Below are positions 11,359-22,000 of a stretch of 64,000 bases of DNA, one piece after another (the first letter of the stretch is position 1; each line of letters starts with the position of its first letter). The stretch is from Onchocerca lupi (Eukaryota > Nematoda > Chromadorea > Rhabditida > Onchocercidae): assembly GCA_028564675.1 (NCBI GenBank), contig JAOVVO010000446.1:1-64000 (forward strand), read 5' to 3'. The position numbers were made by a program, and so were the translations under genes. The notes under the pieces are model-generated. The model was given only the letters and a program-made list of their open reading frames with translations, was not told where the DNA came from and did not search any database.

Positions 11359-13019
11359 ATGAAAATCGATATTTGCATATTTCTATTTATGTTAACCGCA
11401 ACATTCGTTTACGTTAGTACTTTTGTTTGTTATCCAGTTTTTTCCCTCATTTTTTAAATTTTATCAAAATATAACAGTGGTTTTTCCATTATTTTTCATA
11501 ATTGCAATGAAGATGTCATTAATTAACTTTCTGCATTAATTTAAGGGTTGTGAATCACAAGGTTCTGCTGAGAGAGCTTCTTCAAAAGCTCCACCTGCTC
11601 AAATTGTTAGAGCTATACCAGTTGTTCAGGCTGCTCCGGTTGTTCCAGGTTGCTCAGATAATTGAAATTGAAATTATTTCAGTGAAATTATAATTATCTA
11701 ATGCTCAGGAATAATTTAGCAAGAAAAAAGCGAAGTGTTGATTTGTCAAAAATGAAAAAATGTCGGAGTGCTGAGTTCGATATAATCATGGATCAGAAAA
11801 ATATATCGCAAGGAACATCGGAAATTGTTGAGAAGCTGAAATTAAAGGTAGAAATTCGAAAATTGAAGTAAAATATTTACTCATTCTTACCACAATTAAT
11901 TTTTGACAACGATTTTTCAATTGGAATAGTAATTTCAAATGATTTAAAAAAAAAAAAAATCGGAATTCAATTAATGGATTCGTCGTAACTCCTTCCAACA
12001 GTTTTGGTGACAATCACTTCGAATTAAAAATAATCATATGAAGCCGTTACTATCACTGATGGCAAAATTCCTACAAAATAAGAACGAATGAAACCAAATC
12101 TATTGAGAATAAATTATAGTTACTTTAGATTAAATCTGTGCAAAAAATCCTTGATAAAACAATGGATGCGATGAAATTTGAATTAGCAGGGTTGGTTTCG
12201 CTTTTAAATTTATTCTTTAATTGATTCGAAACTGAAATTCAGAAATTTCTTCCTTGAAGATCAAGCTTAATTTAAAAAAAAAAAAAATCAGCTTTTAATT
12301 TATAAGAAATAAAATGATTGATGGAATGCTAATTAATCTATTATGGTTTTTATTTTAAAAAAATCGTATCAGATAAGCATTATTCAATTTTTATCAATTT
12401 CAATATTTAGCATCTTACTAAAATTTCTGTGTGTAAGAAGTTAACTTTGTTAGTTTTTGGCGCGAAAATATTTCGAAAAAGAGTTTCTGAAAATAACAAT
12501 AAAATCAATCTAAAATAGTTGAAAAATATGTGAAGAAAGTGAAATTAATTTGTGGAAAATTTATATCAAAATTTACAAATTTACAAGGTATCGAATTTCA
12601 GAAGTAAGAAGTTAAAAGTAACATATAAAGTGGACGTTGAATGTAATTCACTTCATCATGTTCTGCTTGATACTCTGGTTGGAATAGATACGGTCCGTAT
12701 TCCATTATTGTAATATGCATTTCTTATTTATGATGTTATTTAGAAAAAAAGTTTTCTTAAAATAATTCAAGCATTTTTTCGCATTATTAACTTTACTCAA
12801 GCATTATTAATTTTACTCAAGCATTATTAACTTTACTAAAGCGCTTGGAACAAAGCAAACTGAATAAGTTTTAGAAAAGAAGGTCTGATAAGATGATAAG
12901 ATTGCAAATATAGCGAAAATTTCTCAAATTTTGTTTTGTTTCAGATCCAAACGATAATGATAAAGTGCGATTGTCAACCTTCCTTCATTCTGTTCAAAAA
13001 AGATTTTAAAGAAAAATAA
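11359..13019 (+). CDS. Small secreted precursor protein, array copy 3 (splice site in doubt)
   Basis: Exons: 11359-11412, 11546-11648, 11720-11847, 12129-12190, 12602-12692, 12945-13019, giving 170 residues. The signal peptide is MKIDICIFLF...TFVY. Exon 2 (GCESQGSAERASSK...) is unlike copies 2 and 4 except for its ending rich in Ala, Pro and Val. The next exon again carries RKKR followed by SVDLSKMKKCRSAEF. Cysteines of the C-terminal domain are kept, ending with CDC and a Lys-rich tail. Oddities: the donor used by the paralogues after exon 2 has mutated (GTAAGA to an AGATAA-like form), so splicing must use a GT about 15 bases earlier; reading through meets a stop. The exon 5 donor is weak (GTCCGT). 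The gene may therefore be failing, although every codon frame is open with the model given. Confidence 0.65.
12780..12841. repeat. Three-copy 20-bp tandem repeat in intron 5 of copy 3
   Basis: A unit of the form GCATTATTAACTTTACTCAA occurs three times in a row with one or two substitutions. Paralogues have a single copy at this position, so it expanded only in copy 3. Confidence 0.85.
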
Positions 13020-14479
13020 ATCTGTGGAAATAATACGGCATTGAGGATTGTACCATTAATCCATAAAGAAAACGCTACAAGAAAGCTTTAAATTTTATAT
13101 TTAAGTTGATATCATAGCATTTCTTAGCATATTGCTGCATTCAGTATCTGATTGTTAGATTAATTATTCTCAGAAATTCTCCCAAGTCAGATATAACGGA
13201 TAAATTCTGTCTTGGAATTAGTTTGAACTTTCAAACTTTTGAATTTGTGAAAATTTCTGATGTGAATTTTTAGGTTTGATTCCGAGCTATATATAAACTG
13301 AACTGTATTAGAAAAATTCTAAAATTTTTTGAGATGATTTTCCAATCTACTTTAATAATTTAACTACTGCTAAATATTAGCTATCTTGAAATATTTAACA
13401 TATTATCTAATCATTACATGCTGAAGATATATTTAAAGATGAATTTGTTCTTTAATCGGAAATGTCAATATCTAAGTTCCTAAACTAGAATTCTGGATTG
13501 AAAATATTAATAGATAAGGACGGATTTGTTTCTAAATTGTAAATGCTATCCGTGAATTGCGGGGATCATATCGGTCAGTGATTTGTGATATAATCATTTA
13601 GTGGTAAAGACAAAAGAACGATGAAAAGACAAATACGTGTGGATTAATCGCATGCCATTTGTCGTATCTTTTGAGCGTCGCAAATCCGATTTTTCGTGGC
13701 CATCACAATTTATTTTCTAGACATATGAAAACAAGTCACTTTGTAATGCTAATAATGACAAGAATGACGCTAAAAATATCTCATTCATAATTCCTTCCCA
13801 CGTAATTCGACATTTGTATTCGTTTTTAAAATGCGTAAGACAGAAATTTTCGAAAAATCTCTGCAGTTGTATTGTAGCAAATACAATTAATTAGCTGTGT
13901 TCCAGAGTTCAATTTCCATAAGATGTATTTTTTTTTTTTTTTTTAAACGTATTATTATATATGAAATGAAGAAATTGAATAAAAGTTGCAAGTAGTTGCA
14001 AGAGATTCTTATAGATTTTATGAAGCTGAGAAAAAATATCATAAATAAAAATGATTGCAAAATAACATTGAAAATTGTAAAATTCCAAAACTTTTTTAAA
14101 ATTGCATCTTAAATGATGTTCAAATTAAAATTTAAGTTTATGTTGCCTTTTTACAGGAAGTACAAAAAACAAAAAAAAAACGAAAAAGAGCAAATAATTT
14201 TTTTTTTTTTTAGGATACATAATTATAATTCATCAATTTCTGGAAGTTTGTTGCTTCAAAATTGAATAAGTAAATAATTTGATCATTAGAAATTTTTCTG
14301 ATTACTTTAAAGATAAACAATCAATATATAATCTATAAACATCATATTGAGACACAATACATCAAAATATTTCTTGTCAATTTTTATTGCATTTTCAGAT
14401 GAAGCAAAATTAGCAAATATTTGTATTCAAATATTTTCATGGCCAAATAACATCTGTTGCTAAAATTAGCAACCGGTCT
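13020..14479. other. Spacer between copies 3 and 4
   Basis: No gene is visible. It contains the conserved downstream block at about 13440-13800, long T and A runs (13928-13944, 14200-14211), and a region near 14130-14160 homologous to 6380-6420 and 18600-18640. Confidence 0.6.
13440..13800. repeat. Conserved downstream block, copy b
   Basis: This block is nearly identical to 17896-18252, with only scattered substitutions by eye over about 350 bp, and more diverged from 5740-6180. It lies about 420 bp after the stop codon of copy 3. Its counterpart lies about 450 bp after the stop of copy 4. Confidence 0.8.
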
Positions 14480-15475
14480 ATCAAAATGAATGAAATCGAA
14501 AATTTTTACATTCGATTGTAAATTTGTACTAATTATGATTATCATGAAATCACATGAAATTGACATTTAGAACTTTCATTGTTTTGAATTTCTTTGTGAT
14601 GAAATTGAAATTTAAACTTTTGTTAACAAATTCCTTTTAGGGTGCTATTTTAAATTAAAATGTCATAGAAAACGATTCACTGAATTGGAACAATGCCCCA
14701 AATTTGTATGAAATATGATTATCATATAAAATTGATATTCAAAACTTTCGTTTTCATTTCTTCCTTATTAATTAAAAATTTAAAACTTTTGTTTAAAGAT
14801 AATTTTGATGAAATTGTTTTAAGCTAAAATATTATGAAAAAGAGTTCATCAAAATAGGACAATGTTTGAATTATTAATACTTAGCTAAAAGCTTACTTTA
14901 GTGAATTACTTCGTCTTCAATTAAAATTTCAAAATTAACTTCTATAGCAAGTAATTTCGAAGCTATATCTTCTTTTTTTTTTAAAAAAAAAGGTTCAAAT
15001 CGGGCACTCAGTTAATGTAATTAATTGAAGTTTTTTTTTCCATGTCTTGAATAGAATAATTTGATGATTGGTAACATCTTTCGTCCATTTTTTTTTGCGT
15101 CCCTTTTTTTAAAAAGCATGTTGCTAAGCAATTTTATTAATTTCACGTATATCAATAAAGAATTTCATATTATACTAATCAAAAATTATTATTTTAGTTA
15201 TTTAAAATTTAAATTTAATGAAATAAATTTGAATCTAACATAAATATAACTCTGATATATGGTACGGCAAGTGTATACGATAGATTAATTTATGTGAACA
15301 AGCTTGCACATAATAGGCGAATGATATTTTAATTTTATCAGTGTAATTATTTTCTATTATATATAATGTTACAGTATGCTTATCTTAAGAGCAATTTTAT
15401 CGAAACAATTAATTATGTTTACATTTACAGTATCCTTTTGTGCAATTATTTTTGTTAAATTACAGGCTTGTAATG
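14480..15475 (+). promoter_or_regulatory. Upstream module of copy 4 (diverged)
   Basis: Same order of elements as upstream of copies 2 and 3: the dimeric repeat (about 14510-14880), the GTTACAGTATGCTTA block near 15368 and the AAATTACAG acceptor ending at 15465. It is clearly more diverged, with many substitutions and small indels. The open frame seen in the two identical modules is interrupted here by a TAG, which shows the element is not a protein gene. Confidence 0.65.
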
Positions 15476-17450
15476 ATGAAAATCGATCTTTGCATATTTT
15501 TATTTCTGTTAATTGCAACATTCGTTTATGTTAGTGTCTTCGCTTCTCAAAAGTTCCTCTCATTTTTTAAATTTTATCAAATACAAAATAGTTTTTTCAT
15601 TTTTTTTTTTTTTTGATAATTGAAATGAAGATTTCATTAATTAATTTTCTGCACTAATTTAAGGCATGTGGTCCGAAAGATCATCTTGCTGGAGCCCCGG
15701 CAACGACGGTTCCTGTGGTTGCTCCAGTTCTTCTGGTTACTCGGACTCCTACTACAACTCCTGTTATGATGATTGCTCCGACTCCAGCTCCAGCTTCGTC
15801 TCCGGCCCCAGTTGTAATTGTTCAACCTCCAGCTGCACCGGCTCCAGCTCCGGCTCCAGCTCCGGCTCCTGCTCCTGCTCCTGCTCCTGCACCTGCACCT
15901 GCTCCTGCTCCTGCTCCTGCTCCTGCTGCTCCTGCTGCTCCTGCTGCTCCTGGTGGTGGTGCTGCTGCTGCTGGTGAGACATTTGAAATTGAAATTAATT
16001 TTATCAAATTAAAATTATCTAATGCTTAGGGATACTTCAGCAGGAAGGAAAAAGCGAAGTGTTAATTTGTCAAAAATGAAAAAATGTCGGAGTGCTGAGT
16101 TCCATATAATCATGGACCAGAAAAATATATCGCAAGAAACATCGGAAATTGTCGAGAAGCTGAAATCAAAGGTAATAATTCGGAAATTAATTATGTAATA
16201 AAAAAGATGATGAATCATATTTTGTGTCTTAGAATGGAAAAATTATTTCATAAAAAAATATTTGAAAATTAAAGCCAAATAATCACTCGTTCTTGTATAC
16301 AGTTAATTTTTAAATGCAATTCATCGATCGAAAAAAATTTGAAAATAGCAGTCTCAAATGACTTTTAAAACGAGTAAATGAAATAAGTAAATTGCTATGA
16401 CTTGTTCGGTCAGTTCTGGTGACATATACTGCTTTAGATTGAATTTTGGAATATATTACTTTAGGCATTAAATAATTATAGTAATACGTTCATTATGAAC
16501 TGGAAAAAAGCATTTTTGAATTATATGTGAACGATGAAAGTGAATTTTTTGAATTATGTATAAGCGAAAATATGTCAAAAGAAAATATAACATAGTTATT
16601 TCAGGTTGAATTTCTACAAAAGACCTTTGATAACATAATGAATAGAATGGAAATTGAATCAATAAGGTTGATTTCATTTGTTAATTTTCCCTTAATTAAT
16701 TAAACTCTAACACATAAAAAATTGACTTAGAGATGAATTTTATTTTTTAAAAAGTTATCGTCCGATTTGTTAGCCAATGAAATGACTGAGAATGAATTCT
16801 CCGATTATGATAGCGCATTGCTTTTTTTGTAAAATGATCACATCAGGCAGGCATTTTAATTTTCGCCGATCAGTATCGCATTTGATAAAATTTCTCCAAT
16901 ATTTTATATCAGAAAGAGAGCATAGGTCAATTATATTAGTTCTTGACGCGAAAGTTTTTTGGAATCTTTACTTAAATTGATATGAAATCAATCAAAAACA
17001 ACTGGAAAATAGACAAGGAAGCGGTAATTGATTTGCAAATAGTTTATTTTTAAATTCATGAAAATATGAGAAGACGAATTTCAGAGGTGAAAAATTGAAA
17101 ATAACATATAAAATGGATGCTGAATGCAATTCAGTTCGTCATGTTATGCTTGATGCTTTGTTTGGAATAGAAACAGTATGTATTTGTTTACTACAATATG
17201 TATTTCTAATTTTTAACGTTATCCGGAAACAAAACTTTTTTAAAATGAATCACGCATTTTTCCGAATAATAACTTTGGCGCTTGGCACGTGATAAAATTG
17301 ATTGGGTTTTTTTAAAAAAGGGACTAAAAAGACGATTAGAATTGCAGCGAATATTTTTTAAATTTTATTTTGTTTCAGATCCAAACGATAGTGATAAAGT
17401 GCGGTTGTCAGCCTTCATTCGTTGTGTTCAAAAAAGACTTTAAGGAATAG
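15476..17450 (+). CDS. Secreted precursor with long Pro-Ala tract, array copy 4
   Basis: Exons: 15476-15529 (a second in-frame ATG lies at 15473), 15664-15973, 16044-16171, 16605-16666, 17085-17175, 17379-17450, giving 238 residues. The signal peptide (MKIDLCIFLFLLIATFVY) is followed by ACGPKDH, as in copy 2. Exon 2 is three times longer than in copies 2 and 3: Val/Thr/Pro-rich first, then about 14 Pro-Ala pairs, then AAP repeats and GGGAAAAG. RKKR follows, then SVNLSKMKKCRSAEF and the four-cysteine domain, ending CGCQPSFVVFKKDFKE. Exon 3 has two in-frame acceptors three bases apart (after 16040 and 16043), so an extra Ala may be added before GRKKR. The Pro-Ala tract is very GC-rich against an AT-rich background and probably changes length by slippage. 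Confidence 0.82.
15835..15972 (+). repeat. Coding GCTCCN minisatellite (Pro-Ala repeat)
   Basis: Runs of GCTCC(A/G/T) and GCACC(T/G), then GCTGCTCCT, then GGT and GCT repeats, encode the Pro-Ala part of copy 4. Because the array is so regular it opens several reading frames on both strands at 15637-16029. Only the frame continuous with exon 2 is meaningful. Confidence 0.9.
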
Positions 17451-18870
17451 CAAATCAGTGGAAATAATATGACATTGACGATTGCATCATCGATCCATAA
17501 AGAAAAACGCTACAAGAAAGCTTTAAATTTTATATTTAGCAATTGTTAAATATTACTGCAATCAGTATCTGATTGTTAGATTAATTATTCCCAGAAATTT
17601 TTACGAATTAGATTGCACCAACTAATTGTTGCTAAGAAGATATAACAGATAAATTCGCCTTTTAATTAATTTGAACTTTTGTTCTAGAAATTTGTGAAAA
17701 CTTTTGGTGCAAATTTTGTAGTTTGATTCCGGGCTATATATGACTGAACTGTATTAGAGAAACATTAAAATTATGCCATAGTTTCTTAAGATGAGTTATT
17801 AATCTACTTTAGTAATTTATTTGCTGCCAAGTAGCAGCTATCTTAAATATTTAACATATTTTCCAACCATTACATGCGGAAGAAATATTTAAAGATGGAT
17901 TTGTTCTTTAATGGGAAATGTCAATATCTAAGTTCCTAAACTAGAATTCTGGATTGAAAATATTAATAGATAAGGACGGATTTGTTTCTAAATTGTAAAT
18001 GCTATCCGTGAATTGCGGGGATTATATCGGTCAGCGATTCGTGATATAATCATTTAGTGATAAAGACAAAAGAACGATGAAAAGACAAAAACGTGTGGAT
18101 TAATCGCATGCCATTTGTTGTATCTTTTGAGCGTCGCAAATCCGATTTTTCGTGGCCATCACAATTTATTTTCTAGACATATGAAAACAAGTCACTTTGT
18201 AATGCTAATAATGACAAGAATGACGTTAAAAATATCTCATTCATAATTCCTTTCACGTAATGATGATATTTGCATTCGCCTTTAAAAAACGCAAGATTGA
18301 AATTTTTGAAAAATCTTTGCATTTATATTGTGACAAAATGAAGTAACAGTTTCCAAAAAGCTTGCAATTAATTAACTATGCTGCAAAGCTCATTCTCTGC
18401 GCAGCATGGATCAATTCTTCGAGCAGCAAAACTGAACGCATCACTTGGCCTTGCATGAATTTGTATTTTACGTGTGAAATGAAGAATGAATAAAAATTTC
18501 AAACAGTTGTGAAAGATCGTTATAATTTTTTATGATGCTAAAAAAGATAACGTAACTATGAAAGATTGGAAAGATTAAGGAAAACTGCAAAATTTTGCAA
18601 ATATAATTTGATTTATGCTGTCTTTTTGCAAGCAGCATTGCAAATTATTAAAATTAACAATGAAAAATCTGACCTTAGGGAGTACAGAATTATGATTTTT
18701 TTCAGTTTTGTGAAATTTGCTGCCATTCATAGTTATTTAAATTTTAATTCAATGATTTATGTAGTTTTTGTTTGTGTTTTTGAAAAAGACTTTTTATATT
18801 CTTTTAAAAATGTTTCAAGCATTGCAATGGATAGACAGACAAAGATGAAAATTTAACACAACTTTTTTCG
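17451..18870. other. Right-hand spacer and end of the array
   Basis: It contains the third downstream block (17896-18252) and a tail homologous to the spacers at 6380 and 14140. The 96-codon open frame at 18566-18856 overlaps that homologous tail and has no counterpart open frame in the other spacers, so I do not call it a gene. Array homology stops near 18.86 kb, shortly before the 3' end of the receptor gene. Confidence 0.55.
17896..18252. repeat. Conserved downstream block, copy c
   Basis: Near-identical to 13440-13800. Since the rest of the two spacers is more diverged, the block has either been converted recently or is under constraint. Confidence 0.8.
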
Positions 18871-19080
18871 AATTATATTTATTGGATTCAAATTGCAATA
18901 TTTCTCACTTTCAAATTTAATAAAAATATTTTTTCGTTTGTAAAATTCAAAAAACTTATAGCAAGTGATAATGATTGTAATGGTTGATTAAAATTGTTTC
19001 CAGCAATAGATGTTCGTTGATTTCTGAGTAAATACTTAAAATAAATGAAATGGTAATTAATTTTTAAAAAAAAACAACAT

Positions 19081-22000
19081 CTACGACACTAACTGATATT
19101 CGCACTGTTTTTGTTTTTGTTTTTCATGATCTTTTAAGCTGAATAATTCATCCACATTCGTGTTAATATTTGATGATAGTGTTAACATTACATTAACTGT
19201 TTTTTTCGCTGATTTATGCTGATTTATCATTTTTGGCGATTCGTCGTTAACTGAATAATCTCTGAAAGAAAAAATTTACACAATGATGCTTATTCATGGA
19301 ATTAATCATAAGTTTATCATGATCTTTCATATTTTTTGATTCATATTGCAAGAGAATTTTGAGTTATTAGTATTATTTTTTAAAAAATGCTATCATAACT
19401 TGAAAAGTTGTCATACATTTGCAAAAATAATTAAAATGATAAAAAAAAATAATTGAATGCAATAACAATGAAAAAAATGAAAGTAATAAAGTAAATATTA
19501 TCGCTTATACAATATTTCATTAATAAAATAGCTTCAATATTTTTGAATGCAAATTACAAAAGTTCATCTAAATCAATTAGCTAATTAAATAAGATTGAAA
19601 CTAAATATAATAAGATGTGTCATGAAAATTTCTCGATGTTTGGCGTAGATGAATAGATATGATAAAAGTTTTTATTGATTAGATGAAGGATTTATTCGAA
19701 ATTATACACTAGCGGGATTCGATCAATAGATTTTCTTTTTCATTATTGCTCAATCGAAGGACTACTGTTGGAATCTTTCTTGACAATTTTTTTAAACGTT
19801 CTGTTCGATTTAACTGAAGTTTAGATTGCTCGTTTATTCCGTTTATTTTACCAAATGAAAATTTTCTTTCGCTCTAATAGTTATGATTCAAACGAATAAT
19901 TCCAATTCTTTATGTAGTAAGAATTTTATTTACTACATGTCAGTTTCAGCACAATTTACAAAATGTTAATTTATAGCGTAAAGAGAGTAAATTTTCAACA
20001 AATTAATTTAGAACAAAGAGAATTTGTTTACTTCATATTACTATAGCACAATAAAATTTACAACATGTTGGCATAGTACAAAGATCAAAAGGTTTTGTTA
20101 TATCAAGATATTTCTATGACATGAAAATCCCTCTTTGATCATTTCATCATAGCTATAAATATCTTTTAACAAAATATTTTATTTAAATCACATAAGTAAA
20201 TAACCTTAAACTTTGTGTTGGTTCAATTGTATGAAGCGCAAGTTCATATCTTCCGGATTGTAACGTATGATTGCATGCCAAAAAATATTGCCATAATTGA
20301 ATGCATAAATCAAGTAATTGTTTTCGTATTTCTTTATTGCATGTAAAATATATCACCTAAAAAAAAAAAGAAAAAAAAATACTGAAAGTTTTTAAAAAAA
20401 TATTAAAATCATCAAAAATTAATTTTTGATCTTTTTTTTTTGTTGTTAATAATTATGAAGGAATTTTAAATGTGCATGCCTAAAATGGATTAAAAATTTC
20501 TTCATTCTGTTTATTTTATTTTTTGATAAAAATGTGAAATACCGGATTTGAAATATGTGTAATGGAGTAAAAAATGGAATGTAATGCAGCAATCCATTTA
20601 TCATTATATGGATAAATATGATATGATAGATAATATATGAACATATAGCTCGAAAATATTGTTACAACTATTACAATCTGAAAAAAAAATTTAAACTTGT
20701 TATGTGCAATTCAGGATGAAATTTTCCTTAATATTCAGAATAAGATTAATCAGTTGATTATTCAGAATTTCATTGCCATAATGCGATAAATAATTTGGTG
20801 ATGATTTTAAAAGATTATATGTGTATGAATCACTTATAAAAATTAGACTTTTAGAACCATCAAAATTAATAAATTTTAAATAATAAGTCAACCATGTAAT
20901 GGATTTTGAATATACGAAATTATGGCATAAGGAATCTTTTCGGCAAACAAATGAAATTCGTTAATTTCTGCATAAACTTTCAAAATCAAGATTTTTTCGT
21001 TTTCTTAGAATTTCTCAATTATGAAGAATTTTTTTTGAAAATTTATGGACATATTTTCGGTGACCTGTCGCTGATATTATCATTTGAATTGTAATTGCTT
21101 AGAAGAATAAAAATTTTTCAATTTCTGTTCAATTTATTCAAGCCATAATTCTTTTAGATTTCTGTATTCTTGTTTTCTTCATATTTCGCTATTATTTCTC
21201 ATCACTTATTTCACGTGAAGAGAATGTATTATTGTAGGTCACTCACGTAACATTTGCGCTTTTTTGTAACATTTACCAGTTCAAATGAGTTCAAATGAAC
21301 AATATGAACACTTTCTATCGATCAATCGTATTTAATTCAATAAATTATTAAAAAATTAATATCACATGACCTGTAAAATAATCCTTTGTTGTTGACGGCT
21401 TGCCTTTTGCATAGACTTTCTTGCTAATTCGATATGTGAATGTTGAGTTCCCAATTTCATCGACATTTCTAGCAGTAAAACGCTAGCACTACAAAAAGTA
21501 CCATCCGAGAGTTAAAAGTATCATCAGAGAAGTAAAAGTACAATCAGAATTAAAGTAAGTATTCTGCATTTTGCTCTTTCCACTAAATTTTAAGTAATCA
21601 TTAAATATTACTATTATTTTATCATAATTATTACAGTATATTATCATATCAAAAGTAATTTTATAATTTTTTTCACAATTTTTCAATAAATTTTCACAAT
21701 TTTTATTAAAGAAAAGAAAAAGTGATTTGCAGAAATTTGATAAGCTTATTTATGAAAATAAAATTTCAACTCTTCAATTGTCCGTTTATTGATTAGTATC
21801 GATTTAAGCAAACTTTAGCTTAGTCTACTTCTTCTATGGTTTAGCTTAGCCTATTTCTTTGTTTATTTCTTTTATAGCATAGGCGGAGAAAAAGAAAGTT
21901 GAAATGTAAAGTTATTCTGTAGCACATAATTATAAATGTAATCGAATTTGAACTAAAAAACTTGTTTTTAAGCATTTTTCCAAATTCATTCCTTTTTTCT

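Noticed and set aside
15637..16029. Several long overlapping frames on both strands
   Set aside because: By-product of the GCTCCN minisatellite. Only the frame continuous with exon 2 of copy 4 fits the splice sites.
18566..18856. 96-codon frame at the right end of the array
   Set aside because: Lies in spacer homologous to 6380 and 14140, where no open frame exists.
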